DNA from: Herbidospora sakaeratensis
GTDB taxonomy: Bacteria > Actinomycetota > Actinomycetes > Streptosporangiales > Streptosporangiaceae
Direction of reading: 5' to 3'
Assembly (NCBI RefSeq): GCF_001570525.1
Contig: NZ_BBXC01000009.1
Location: 364,363-428,362 of the forward strand
DNA length: 64,000 nt
The notes beneath the pieces are model-generated. The model did not search any database. It worked only from the letters and a program-made list of their open reading frames with translations, and had not been told where the DNA came from. The stretch's first letter is position 1. Every line of letters starts with the position of its first letter. Below, piece by piece: positions 1 to 8,867 of this stretch. The position numbers were made by a program, and so were the translations under genes.

Positions 1-570
1 CAGCCCGCCCATGACCAGCGCGGTGCGGACCCGGCCGGCGTCGTGCCGCTCGACCATCCACGCGATCAGCGGCGGCGCGAACGCCACCTCGTGGAAGTCG
101 AACTCGACGGCCTGCGCGACCGGCCAGCAGACGACGTACGCCCCCGAGACCAGATACGCGGCGGCGGGCCCGAGGCGGCGGCGGGTGAACAACCACAGCG
201 GCGGCACCGCCAGCGCGAACAGCACCCCCTGCGCGAACAGCAGCGACAACGGGCCGTCGTTGATCCAGTAGAGCGGCGCGAGCAGCGCCAGGATCGGCGA
301 CCAGTGGTCGCCCAGCAGCGAGAACCCCTCGTCGTGGAAGCCGTCGAGGTACTCCTTGGTCACCGACTCGGGCAGCCGGAACTCCGAGTAGCTCCGCACC
401 CCCTGGTCGAAGATGGCCAGGTCGAGCACCCCGGCCCGCATGCCGCGCAGCTCCAGGTAGCCGACGAGGGTGTAACCGGCGGCCGCGACCGCGACTATCA
501 GGCCGACCCAGAGGCCGTGAGAACGAGCGGCCTCCCTGACCGGGAGGCCGCGACGTGCGGTGAGGGTCAT
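1..570 (-). CDS. DUF2079-type polytopic membrane protein (3' end outside window)
   Basis: This gene is truncated by the window edge; the N-terminal 190 residues are visible. The start ATG (568-570) shares its A with the TGA of the upstream glycosyltransferase (TGATG), so the two are translationally coupled. The visible part has a hydrophobic segment near residues 20-40, then a stretch with an F-D-Q-G motif and an H-W-S-P-I-L motif, and more hydrophobic helices after that. These are typical of DUF2079 membrane proteins, which resemble GT-C glycosyltransferases with an acidic first external loop. Placement at the end of a glycosyltransferase cluster suggests a lipid-linked sugar transferase or a glycan-handling membrane protein. 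The family assignment is from motif memory, and the catalytic role is an inference. Confidence 0.75.
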   Translation of the reverse strand, partial: MTLTARRGLPVREAARSHGLWVGLIVAVAAAGYTLVGYLELRGMRAGVLDLAIFDQGVRSYSEFRLPESVTKEYLDGFHDEGFSLLGDHWSPILALLAPLYWINDGPLSLLFAQGVLFALAVPPLWLFTRRRLGPAAAYLVSGAYVVCWPVAQAVEFDFHEVAFAPPLIAWMVERHDAGRVRTALVMGGL

Positions 571-2231
571 CAGCCCAGCAGCCGCCGGGCCTTGCGCAAC
601 GCCCGCTTGAACACCGTGCGCTCACCGCGTCGTTGCAACCGCACCGTCTGCACCCGCCAGTTCTCCGCCTTCGCCTGCCAGCGCGCCGTGTCGGCGGTGC
701 CCTTGGCGGCCTTCTTCTCCAGGGCGCCGACCTGCCGTTCGAGCGCGTGGACCTGCTTCTCCAGCCGTCCGGCGGCGATCTTACGGTCGATGGCCAGCGC
801 CCGCCAGTGGGCGGCCTCGGTGTTCCGGCTCACGATGGGCGGCTTGACGCCGGTGTCGACCCGGGCGAACCCGAGTTCCTCGCCGTCGAGCCATTCGGAG
901 CCGTAGAGCTCGTGGACGACGTCGTCGAACTCCTCGCCGTCCTTGATCACGTGGTGGGCGCGGGCGATGGCGGCGGTGCGTTCGAGCCGGGCCGTGACGA
1001 TGCCCTCGTGGGTCTCGGTCAGCGCGATGTGCAGCAGCCCGAGGTCGGCCTTGTCGGCCTTCTCGATGAGGGAGACCAGGGTCTCGGCGGCGATCGTCCA
1101 GCCGGGCGGGCAGACCAGCCGGAACGGGACCGGCGCCGAGGTCGGCCCGGCGTCCTCGACGAGGCGGACGCGGCCGTCGTGCTCGTAGCCGCCCTTGATC
1201 AGCCGGGCGTCGAGCCGGGGGTCGTCGAAGGCGGAGCGGCGGCCGTCGTGCAGCTGCGACCAGTCGCCCACCAGGGTCACCCGTACGTCGGGCAGCGTGC
1301 TGACCAGCGCCGCGTCGGCGCCGCCGCGCACGTTCTCATAGCTCGCGCCCCGGGTGTCGATCACCACGTCGACGTAGGGCACCAGCCACTGGCGGCCGCC
1401 CTCGGTGCGCAGGAATCGCCGGTAGGGGATGCGGTCGGCGACGAACGGCGCGTTGTAGCGCTTCACCTCGGTCTGCCGCCGCATTAAAGTCGACCGGCCC
1501 AGATGCCAGGCCGGCGCCTCCAGTTCGGGCACGAACACCGCGCCCGCCTGGGTGAGCCGGTAGCCGAGGTCGGTGTCCTCGGCCAGCACGAGCGAGGTGT
1601 CGATGCCGCCGGCCTGCGTCCACAGGTCGTGGTGCTGGGAGACGCTCGCCCCGACGTGGAGGCGGTGCAGCATCGGGCTGGGGGCCCGCCGGAGGCCGTC
1701 GTACTCGTCGACGAGCTTGTGCCACCAGGTGTGGCCCTCGCACTCCTCGAACAGCTCGGCCTCCCGCCCCTCGCGGACGGCCGCGCCGAGCGCCCGCACC
1801 GGCGGCAGGTCGGTCTCGGACGCGGTGAACCGCAAATCGCCCAGCACCACCAGGTAGTCGGCCGCGTGGTGCCAGCGCATGTGGGCGCTGACGTGGCCGC
1901 GCGAGGGCACCACGTCGGCGTCGAGCCGCAGCACGACCTCGCCGGTGGCGTGGCCGAACCCGGTGCGGACCGCCCACGCGATGCCCCAGCCCTCGTTGGG
2001 CACCAGGCGGACGCCCGGCGGCACCGTGAGCGGCCCGCCGTCGTCGACGACGATGATCTCCATGAGGTGGGCGGGGTAGTCCTGCTCGGCCAGCGCGGCC
2101 AGCGTCAGGTCGAGTTTGCGCTGGCAGTCGCGGGCCGGGATGACGACCGACACGGTCTTGCCGGGCCGCCAGGAGTCGGGACAGGGCGGCACCAGCACGC
2201 CGTAGTCGTTGCGGGGTACGCGAGCCGTCAT
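570..2231 (-). CDS. GT-A (family 2) glycosyltransferase with C-terminal coiled coil
   Basis: A 553-residue protein. The N-terminal GT-A fold has VSVVIPA (about 27-33), VVDDG (61-65), a LDAD metal/nucleotide motif (103-106) and a catalytic-type EDTD (217-220). A second domain follows (about 290-470). It is also seen in the neighbouring glycosyltransferases at 4039-5565 and 6132-7589 and ends in a D-D-V-V-H-E-L-Y-G-like signature. The last 80 residues are a charged, Lys/Arg-rich coiled coil. There is no signal peptide or membrane helix, so it is cytoplasmic and perhaps tethered through the coil. The start ATG overlaps the upstream stop (ATGA). It probably adds sugars to a cell-surface glycan; donor and acceptor cannot be read from the sequence. 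Confidence 0.85.
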   Translation of the reverse strand: MTARVPRNDYGVLVPPCPDSWRPGKTVSVVIPARDCQRKLDLTLAALAEQDYPAHLMEIIVVDDGGPLTVPPGVRLVPNEGWGIAWAVRTGFGHATGEVVLRLDADVVPSRGHVSAHMRWHHAADYLVVLGDLRFTASETDLPPVRALGAAVREGREAELFEECEGHTWWHKLVDEYDGLRRAPSPMLHRLHVGASVSQHHDLWTQAGGIDTSLVLAEDTDLGYRLTQAGAVFVPELEAPAWHLGRSTLMRRQTEVKRYNAPFVADRIPYRRFLRTEGGRQWLVPYVDVVIDTRGASYENVRGGADAALVSTLPDVRVTLVGDWSQLHDGRRSAFDDPRLDARLIKGGYEHDGRVRLVEDAGPTSAPVPFRLVCPPGWTIAAETLVSLIEKADKADLGLLHIALTETHEGIVTARLERTAAIARAHHVIKDGEEFDDVVHELYGSEWLDGEELGFARVDTGVKPPIVSRNTEAAHWRALAIDRKIAAGRLEKQVHALERQVGALEKKAAKGTADTARWQAKAENWRVQTVRLQRRGERTVFKRALRKARRLLG

Positions 2232-4042
2232 GACCTGCCTCCCGGGAGCTCCATCAGCGCGTTGGGCCGGAACCCGCGCCACTGACGCTTGTTGCGTTTG
2301 AGGAAGGTGCCGATCGGCTCCCGCCAGGTGTGCTCGGTGGCCTTGCCCCGCCGCAGGATGTAGCCGAGGCCGTGACCCCGGTAGATGGTGCCCCCGGCGA
2401 CCTGGACGGCGTGCTGGAACTGGGTGTCGACCGATCGGGGCAGCGGGCGGAAGCCGCCCACCGCGTCGAAGGCCGAGCGGGTGGCCAGGATCGTCCCGCC
2501 GGCGATGAAGTTGGTGACCTGCTCGGTGATCTGCTGGTGGTGGACGGTCACGTCGATGGCCGCGAGGTAGACGAACTCGGGCGAGGTGCCCATCACGTCG
2601 GCGCCGCTGTAGGAGTGGGCGAGCAGCAGGTCGGCCAGGAAGTCGGGGCCGTACCAGTCGTCGTCGTCCATCTTCAGCAACATCGACCCGGACGCCCGTT
2701 CGGCGGCGGCGTTCAGCACCGACCCGAACGCCTGGGCGTGCGGGGCCTGGTAGACGGTCAGCGGCCGGTCGAACTTCTCGATCGCCGCGGCGACCCCGGG
2801 ATGCTCGCGGGGCACGCCGTGCAGCGCCAGCACCACTTCGAGGTCGGCCTCGCGCTGCCGGCCGGCCTGTTCGAGCGCGAACGCGACCTGGTCGGGCCGC
2901 CGCGTGGCCAGCAGGATCGAGGTCGTCGGCAGGTAGGAGCCGACCGCGCCGAGCCGCGCCCAGCGCTCCTTGACCCCGTGGTCGCGCAGGGCGCGCCGCC
3001 GCAGGCGGATGCTGTGCTCCTCGCGGGTGAGGTCGTCGTCGAGCACGCCTTCGGGGGCCTGGTCGAGCAGGGCGACCAGGCCGGGGCCGAGCGCCCCCGC
3101 CCACGCCGGGACGTGGTCGCACACCAGCGGCACCCCGGCCGCGGCCAGCCCGGCCACCACCCTGACGGCGGTCAGGGGGCCGGTGTGGCCGCGCCGCCAG
3201 TCGATCGTGACGCCGCGCAGCTTGCGGACCCGGGTGACGTCCATGACGGTCACCGCGCCCGACGCCGCGATCCGGGTGAGCACCGCGCCGTCGTACCGGA
3301 TCACCCAGGCGTCGTCGACGACGGTGAGCTCGCCGACCCCCTGGGTCGGCACGCTGACGAACCCCATCGGGTTGACCGACCGGTCGTCGACCGGCGGCAC
3401 CAGCGCGGGGTCGGTCAGCCCGGCCGCCAGCAGCTTCTCGCCGCCGGGACGCCCGATCTCCTCCCAACTCGGCGAGCCCGACCGGTCGACGGTCACGGCG
3501 TCGCCCGCCCAGGGGGCCGACGCGTCGGTGCGGACCACCAGGTCGCCCGCAGGCGCCCCGATGCGGATCGGCATCGGGCCCTTCGGGTCGGCGACGGCCG
3601 CGTTGGGGTCGCCCGGCCGCCAGTGGGCCGCGCCCGGACCGGCCACCACCGGCACCGGCGAGGCGATGGCCTCCAGCCGGTTCCCGGAGAACGCGCGGGC
3701 CACCGCCGTGACCACCCGGCCCGAGGGCGTGGGGGCGTTGAAGGTGACGTCGACCTGCCAGCCGGCGCCCTTCTTGAACGTGCGGACCTCGGTCAGCGCC
3801 CGCCACCGGTGGGCCGGGGTGAGCGACGGGTTCGGCGCGGTGAACCAGTAGGGGGCCTCGGCGACCACCACCGACACCTTCGACGCCTTGGGCAGCGTCG
3901 ACTGCAAAGTCATCGCCCGGCGCAGGTCGGTGGGGGTCTTGGCGACCACCGTCACCTCGGCGACCTCGGCCTCGGGATCGAGGTGGAGCCCGCTGTCGAG
4001 GTCGTCCTCGCCGTCGTCGAAACCGATCCTGTACGTCGTCAT
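2228..4042 (-). CDS. Glycosyltransferase-like protein: long unique N-terminus plus GT-A domain
   Basis: A 604-residue protein. The ATG (4040-4042) overlaps the upstream stop as ATGA. The first 370 or so residues do not resemble a GT-A fold that I recognise; they look like mixed beta-rich segments. The C-terminal 230 residues do resemble a GT-A domain: an SYLPTTSILLATRRPD entry strand, a KMDDDDWYGPDF stretch that supplies the DxD motif, and a G-G-F-R acceptor-region motif. The protein lacks the C-terminal domain and coil shared by its neighbours. The arrangement (unknown N-domain plus GT2 domain) resembles large actinobacterial glycosyltransferases of surface polymers. The role within the cluster is inferred. 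Confidence 0.75.
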   Translation of the reverse strand: MTTYRIGFDDGEDDLDSGLHLDPEAEVAEVTVVAKTPTDLRRAMTLQSTLPKASKVSVVVAEAPYWFTAPNPSLTPAHRWRALTEVRTFKKGAGWQVDVTFNAPTPSGRVVTAVARAFSGNRLEAIASPVPVVAGPGAAHWRPGDPNAAVADPKGPMPIRIGAPAGDLVVRTDASAPWAGDAVTVDRSGSPSWEEIGRPGGEKLLAAGLTDPALVPPVDDRSVNPMGFVSVPTQGVGELTVVDDAWVIRYDGAVLTRIAASGAVTVMDVTRVRKLRGVTIDWRRGHTGPLTAVRVVAGLAAAGVPLVCDHVPAWAGALGPGLVALLDQAPEGVLDDDLTREEHSIRLRRRALRDHGVKERWARLGAVGSYLPTTSILLATRRPDQVAFALEQAGRQREADLEVVLALHGVPREHPGVAAAIEKFDRPLTVYQAPHAQAFGSVLNAAAERASGSMLLKMDDDDWYGPDFLADLLLAHSYSGADVMGTSPEFVYLAAIDVTVHHQQITEQVTNFIAGGTILATRSAFDAVGGFRPLPRSVDTQFQHAVQVAGGTIYRGHGLGYILRRGKATEHTWREPIGTFLKRNKRQWRGFRPNALMELPGGRS

Positions 4043-5565
4043 CGGCCCCTCCACCGGCGCTTGGCCGGCGGCTGGGCGGCGAGCTTCTCGGCCTCCGCCT
4101 TCCACCGTTCGGCCTCCGCCTTGTGCTTGCGCGCCTCGGCCTTGTGCTTCTCGGCCAGCGCCCGCCAGGTCTGGGCGTCGCCCTTGAGGGGTTCGGCCTC
4201 CGCCAGGGGGACGATGCCGAACTCGGCCCCGTCGACCCAGTGGGCGCCGAAGAGCTCGTCGACCACGTCGTCGGGGTCTTCGCCGGGGAACAGCCGGGCC
4301 CGGTTGTAGGCGGCGGTCTTCTCCAGCCGGGCCGTCGCGACGCCGTCGTGGGTCTCGGCGAGGGCGGCGCACAGCAGGCCGTAGCCCTCGGTCTCGGCCA
4401 GCTTGACCAGCCGGGCGACGCTGTCGGCGCCGAGCGCCCAGCCGGCCGGGAGGGTCAGCCGGTAGGGGGCCTTCACCACCCGGTTGACGCGGGGTTCGCC
4501 GGCGTAGAGGTTGCCGAGCAGCCGCAGGTCGAGCAGCGGCTCGTCGAGCGAGGCCCGGCGGCCGGCCGGCAGGTCGCGCCAGGGGCCCTCGATGGTGACC
4601 GCGAGGTCGTGGATGGTCCCGGCCAGGGCGTTGTCGACGGTTCCCCGGGTCTCCTCGTAGGTGGTGGCGGCGACGACCACCTCGACGTACGGGACCGTGT
4701 AGACGCGCCGCGGATGGGTGCGCAACCAGCGCAGATCGGGGATGCGGTCGGCGAACAGGGTCCAGTTGTGCCGGTGCACCTCCTTCTCGCGCAGCATCAC
4801 GGTCGACTTGCCGACGTGCCAGCTCAGCGCTTCGGCGTCGGGGATGAACACGGCCCCGGCCTGGGTCAGCCGATAGCCGAGCTCGGTGTCCTCGCCCATG
4901 TTCATCGTCACGTCGACGCCGCCCGCCCGCGCCAGCATGGTGGCCCGCACCGAGGTGGTCGCGCCGGAGTGCAGCCGCGACGGGTTCGACCGCGCGTCGC
5001 GCAGGCGCCGCGTCTCGGCGAGCGTCTTCTCCAGCCACACATGAGGATGGACGTCCGCCCCCGGGAACAGGTTGGCCGACCGGCCGGCGGCGACCTCGGC
5101 GTAGACGTGGCCGGGGGAGGGCTGCTCGGCCGAGACGAACCTGATCGTGCCGTGCACGACCACGTATCCGGCCAGGTGGTGCCAGCGCATGTGGGCCTCG
5201 ACGTGCTCGCGGTCGAGCAGCATGTCGGCGTCGAGCCAGTGGATCACGTCGCCGGAGGCGGCCGAGGCCCCGGCCTGCCGGGCGGCGCCGCGCCCCCACG
5301 AACCGGCGGGCACCCGGACGATCCTGGTGTTGTGGGGGGCCAGCGGCGGCAGCCGCAGCGCGGGCGTGCTGCCGTCGTCGGCGACGACGACCTCGGTCAG
5401 GTCGGCCGGGTAGCTCTGCGCCGCGAGCGCGGCGAGGGTGCGGTCGAGCGCGTCCTGACACTGGTAGGCCGGGATGACCACGCTGACCGACAGGCGCGGG
5501 GTCCAGGCGCCCAGCGGGGCCGGGCGCAGGGAGCTCCAGTCGTTGTGCCTGATCCGCGCCGTCAA
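4039..5565 (-). CDS. GT-A (family 2) glycosyltransferase, TTG start
   Basis: A 508-residue protein. The best start is TTG at 5563-5565, which overlaps the preceding stop as TTGA; the start therefore fits coupled translation. Motifs: VSVVIPAYQ (27-35), VADDGS (61-66), LDADML (111-116) and GEDTELGYRL, the catalytic acid region. It is paralogous to the products at 570-2231 and 6132-7589, sharing the MTARIRHND-like opening and a second domain ending D-P-D-D-V-V-D-E-L-F-G. The tail is a short Lys/Ala/Glu coiled coil built from K-A-E-A repeats. A predicted inverting glycosyltransferase acting on a surface glycan; the substrate is unknown. Confidence 0.85.
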   Translation of the reverse strand: MTARIRHNDWSSLRPAPLGAWTPRLSVSVVIPAYQCQDALDRTLAALAAQSYPADLTEVVVADDGSTPALRLPPLAPHNTRIVRVPAGSWGRGAARQAGASAASGDVIHWLDADMLLDREHVEAHMRWHHLAGYVVVHGTIRFVSAEQPSPGHVYAEVAAGRSANLFPGADVHPHVWLEKTLAETRRLRDARSNPSRLHSGATTSVRATMLARAGGVDVTMNMGEDTELGYRLTQAGAVFIPDAEALSWHVGKSTVMLREKEVHRHNWTLFADRIPDLRWLRTHPRRVYTVPYVEVVVAATTYEETRGTVDNALAGTIHDLAVTIEGPWRDLPAGRRASLDEPLLDLRLLGNLYAGEPRVNRVVKAPYRLTLPAGWALGADSVARLVKLAETEGYGLLCAALAETHDGVATARLEKTAAYNRARLFPGEDPDDVVDELFGAHWVDGAEFGIVPLAEAEPLKGDAQTWRALAEKHKAEARKHKAEAERWKAEAEKLAAQPPAKRRWRGR

Positions 5566-6026
5566 CGCTCGCCCACATCGGTCCGCACCCGGGGCGGCGC
5601 CCCGGTGATGCGGCGGATCTCCTTGATCTCGGCCTCGACCTCGTTGCGCAGGAACATCGCGTTGACGCGGTCTTCGCCGAGGGCGGCCAGCACGGCGCGC
5701 AGGTCGTCGTCGCGGCGGGCCGCGCCCTCGGCCAGCAGCCGGGAGGCGCCCGCCAGCTCAGTGGAGACGGCGCCCAGCGTCTCGGTGACCCGGGCGAGGT
5801 TGGTCTCGAGCTTCTTCACCCGCGTGTCGATGCGCTGGGTCTTGCCGTCGAGCCGCCGCACGCTGAACAGCAGCAGCGCGAGCGCGGCCAGGCAGCCGCC
5901 CAGCAGCACCAGCACCAGGGCGTCGACCACGGGAAGCGCGCCCATTAGGACCAGGGCGGCGAGGGCGGCCAGCACGACCGTTCCGGCTGCTGCGCCGAGC
6001 ATCGCCAGACGGCGGAGCGTGGGCAT
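5562..6026 (-). CDS. Small membrane-anchored coiled-coil protein
   Basis: A 154-residue protein of unknown family. Two hydrophobic segments (about 8-30 and 35-55) form a helical hairpin in the membrane, followed by a predicted cytoplasmic coiled coil (about 60-135) rich in Arg, Glu and Leu. A GGAGG ribosome site lies about 10 bases before the ATG (6024-6026). The stop overlaps the TTG of the next glycosyltransferase. Since two of the neighbouring transferases end in charged coils, this protein could be their membrane docking partner; that is an inference. An AT-rich stretch just upstream (6040-6130) contains TAGAAT on the minus strand (6065-6070), a possible -10 element. Confidence 0.6.
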   Translation of the reverse strand: MPTLRRLAMLGAAAGTVVLAALAALVLMGALPVVDALVLVLLGGCLAALALLLFSVRRLDGKTQRIDTRVKKLETNLARVTETLGAVSTELAGASRLLAEGAARRDDDLRAVLAALGEDRVNAMFLRNEVEAEIKEIRRITGAPPRVRTDVGER

Positions 6027-6131
6027 CTTTTGTCAGCCTCCGTGTCAACAAGGAATGGATCGGGATTCTATTGGAAGATCTCTCACGATTCGTTGGCCGG
6101 AATACTGAAATTTTGCCGTCGAATCGACATG

Positions 6132-7589
6132 TCATGACGTCAAACGGCGAAACAACCCTAGCCCTCGACGCTTCTCCTCAGGCACGTCGGAGCCGGGATC
6201 CGGGCCCGGCCAGAACAGCCCGGGGGAGGCCCGCCTGACCCCGTGTGTCTGGCGGATGACGTCGTGTGGACTTTCGCCCCGGCCGGCCAGCAACAGGGCG
6301 CGGGAAACCGCCTCGGTGCGTTCCATGACGGCCTCGGTCCCGGCCGGCGATTCGGTCACCAGCACGCCCAGCCGACCGTCAGTCATCGTCCGTGTCATGC
6401 GTTCGAGGGTCTCGGCGGCCAGCGGCGCGTGCACCGATCCCCGGTAGCGGAACGGGACGGGGAAGGCCGTCGCCGGGGCCTGGTCGGCCAGCTGGACCCG
6501 GGGGTCGCCGCGCATGCTCTCGCTGATCAGGCGCAGCTCGAACTCCTGGCCCGCCATGGCCTCGCCGCGCCCCCTTTTGACCGACGACCACGGGGCGGTG
6601 AGCAGCACCCGCACGTCGGTGATCGACCCGGTCAGCGCCGACTCGACGGCGTCGCGCACCTCCCGCTCGCTCGCCTTCGCCACGTCGAACACCACCTCTA
6701 TGTACGGCGTGTGCCACGTACGCCCCCGCTGTTTGCGCAGGTCCCGGCGGAGCGGGATGCGCTGGGCGTGGTAGGGCTCCACGGCCTTCACGGTGGCCGC
6801 CCGGTTGCGCTTCTGGGCCGGCACCCCCATGTGGATCGCCCGCGCCGACAGGTCGGGCACGAACACCGCGCCGCCCTGGGCCAGCCGGTAGGCGAACTCG
6901 GTGTCCTCGCCCCGGTGCACCTCGGCGTCGAGGCCCCCGACCGCCTTCAGCAGGGAACGGTGCAACGACAGGGTCGGGCCGGTCACCACGTGGTAGGGGT
7001 TGCGGCTCTTCTTCATGCCGTCGAGCCGCAGGATGGTGCGCTCGGTGCTGCTCGGCGTCGCCGCCGACAGGTCGATCAGCTCGCCGAGCCGGTCGTTCGC
7101 CACGGCGTCGACGATCTGCTCGGGGGTGAGCGCGGGCGGCTCGACGAAGACCTTGGCGCCGATCGTGACCAGATAGTCGGTGAGGTGGTGCCAGCGCAGC
7201 AGCCGTTCGAGGTGGTCGCGGTAGACGACCATGTCGGCGTCGAGCCGCTGGACGACCGTGCCCTCGGTCGCGGCGACGCCGGCGTTCAGCGCGAAGGCGG
7301 GCCCCCAGCCGCCGGGCCCCGAGCGGATCACCCGCGTGTTCTCCGGCCTGATCCTCGGCAGCCGCAGCGGCGGCAGGCTGCCGTCGTCGACCACGACGAC
7401 CTCGGTCAGATGGGCGGGATAGGTCTGCGCCGACAGGGCGGCCAGGGTGAGGTCGACGAGCGACTGGTTGCCGTGGGCGGGGATGACCACGCTGACCGGC
7501 AGGCGCGGCGTCCAGTGACCGGGCTCCGGCGGCGACAGCGGCGAGTAGTCGTTGTGGCGGATCCGGGGCCGGGCGGCGGTGCCCGTCAC
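6132..7589 (-). CDS. GT-A (family 2) glycosyltransferase, first gene of the cluster
   Basis: A 485-residue protein read from the GTG at 7587-7589, which has a GAAGGAG site at a suitable distance. Longer in-frame readings to 7796 would run into the thrC control region and are less likely. It shares the RIRHNDY-like opening of its paralogues, then VSVVIPAHG (32-40), VVVDDG (65-70), RLDADM (115-120) and a G-E-D-T-E-F-A-Y-R-L catalytic acid motif. The second domain is present but its terminal signature is degenerate, and the coiled-coil tail is replaced by a short basic end. It is separated from the next gene by about 100 AT-richer bases, so that gene may have its own promoter. Confidence 0.83.
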   Translation of the reverse strand: MTGTAARPRIRHNDYSPLSPPEPGHWTPRLPVSVVIPAHGNQSLVDLTLAALSAQTYPAHLTEVVVVDDGSLPPLRLPRIRPENTRVIRSGPGGWGPAFALNAGVAATEGTVVQRLDADMVVYRDHLERLLRWHHLTDYLVTIGAKVFVEPPALTPEQIVDAVANDRLGELIDLSAATPSSTERTILRLDGMKKSRNPYHVVTGPTLSLHRSLLKAVGGLDAEVHRGEDTEFAYRLAQGGAVFVPDLSARAIHMGVPAQKRNRAATVKAVEPYHAQRIPLRRDLRKQRGRTWHTPYIEVVFDVAKASEREVRDAVESALTGSITDVRVLLTAPWSSVKRGRGEAMAGQEFELRLISESMRGDPRVQLADQAPATAFPVPFRYRGSVHAPLAAETLERMTRTMTDGRLGVLVTESPAGTEAVMERTEAVSRALLLAGRGESPHDVIRQTHGVRRASPGLFWPGPDPGSDVPEEKRRGLGLFRRLTS

Positions 7590-7807
7590 GATGCCTTCTC
7601 CTTCACACGATCGCCGGTCTTCTGCGGAACGGTGATCGACAATAGTCAACCTCCCTGGCAGATTCCTGAGAGCGTAATAGGCGGACAAAAAGGGCGTGCT
7701 ACCCCGCATTCGGCGGTTCGTCCCATCTGGCGGACGCCGAATCCCGGATCTCGAACGTTTGCCCGTAGACTCGGTGCCCGATAACGCAGGTGACATGGAG
7801 GATCCGC
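7590..7807. promoter_or_regulatory. Divergent control region between the glycosyltransferase cluster and thrC
   Basis: These 218 bases separate two divergently read units and must contain promoters for both. On the plus strand TAGACT (7766-7771) is a plausible -10 box for thrC, but no convincing -35 is visible. No threonine-rich leader peptide or attenuator hairpin was seen. Confidence 0.35.
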
Positions 7808-8851
7808 ATGTCCAGGGTTTGGCGTGGACTCATCGAGGAATACCGCGACCGGCTTCCCGTGAGCGCGACGACGCCCGTGGTCACCCTTCTCGAAGGTGGC
7901 ACCCCGCTTGTTCCGGCGCCGAAGGTCTCCGCGCTGGTCGGCTGCGACGTGTTCCTCAAGGTCGAGGGCCTCAATCCGACGGGCAGCTTCAAAGACCGCG
8001 GCATGACCGTGGCCATCAGCAAGGCCGTCGAAGAGGGCGCCCAGGCCGTCATCTGCGCCTCGACCGGCAACACCTCGGCCTCGGCGGCGGCCTACGCCGT
8101 GCGCGCCGGGCTGACCTGCGCCGTGCTCGTGCCGCGCGGCAAGATCGCGATGGGCAAGCTGGCCCAGGCGCTCGTCCACGGCGCGAAGCTGCTCCAGGTC
8201 GAGGGGTCCTTCGACGACTGCCTCGAGATGACCAAGAAGCTCGCCGAGAACTACCCGATCGCGCTGGTCAACTCGGTCAACCCGCACCGCCTCCAGGGCC
8301 AGAAGACCGCCGCCTTCGAGATCGTCGACGCCCTGGGCTCCGCGCCCGACGTCCACTGCATCCCGGTCGGCAACGCGGGCAACATCTCCGCCTACTGGAT
8401 GGGCTACCAGGAATACGCCGCCAAGCCGCCGAAGATGTTCGGCTTCCAGGCCAGCGGCTCCGCGCCGATCGTCAACGGCGCCCCGGTCACCCACCCCCAC
8501 ACCATCGCCACCGCGATCCGCATCGGCAACCCCGCGTCGTGGAAGCTCGCCGAGGCGGCCCGCGACGAGTCGGGCGGCGTCATCCAGGCGGTCACCGACC
8601 GCCAGATCGCCGCCGCCTACAAGCTGCTGGCCCAGGGCGAGGGCGTGTTCGTCGAGCTCGCCTCGGCCGCCAGCGTCGCCGGCCTGCTCCAGGCCCACGA
8701 GCAGGGCCTGCTCCAGCCGGGCCAGCGGGTGGTCTGCACGGTCACCGGCAACGGCCTCAAAGACCCTGACTGGGCGATCTCGGGCGCCCCGGCCCCCGTG
8801 ACCATCCCGATCGACGCTTATGCGGCGGCGGCCGCACTCGAACTCGCCTGA
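7808..8851 (+). CDS. thrC: Threonine synthase
   Basis: A 347-residue, PLP-dependent enzyme that converts O-phospho-L-homoserine to L-threonine. The PLP lysine sits in [10 protein letters not shown] (K62). A-S-T-G-N-T-S-A-S and the Gly-rich P-V-G-N-A-G-N binding loop follow. The length fits the short bacterial ThrC type (about 350 residues). The ATG at 7808 is preferred because GGAGG lies 6 bases upstream; an in-frame ATG at 7790 has no such site. thrB follows after 16 bases, so the two form an operon. Homoserine dehydrogenase, which precedes thrC in many actinobacteria, is not next to it here. Confidence 0.97.
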   Translation: MSRVWRGLIEEYRDRLPVSATTPVVTLLEGGTPLVPAPKVSALVGCDVFLKVEGLNPTGSFKDRGMTVAISKAVEEGAQAVICASTGNTSASAAAYAVRAGLTCAVLVPRGKIAMGKLAQALVHGAKLLQVEGSFDDCLEMTKKLAENYPIALVNSVNPHRLQGQKTAAFEIVDALGSAPDVHCIPVGNAGNISAYWMGYQEYAAKPPKMFGFQASGSAPIVNGAPVTHPHTIATAIRIGNPASWKLAEAARDESGGVIQAVTDRQIAAAYKLLAQGEGVFVELASAASVAGLLQAHEQGLLQPGQRVVCTVTGNGLKDPDWAISGAPAPVTIPIDAYAAAAALELA

Positions 8852-8867
8852 CCTGCGGGAGCACCCT

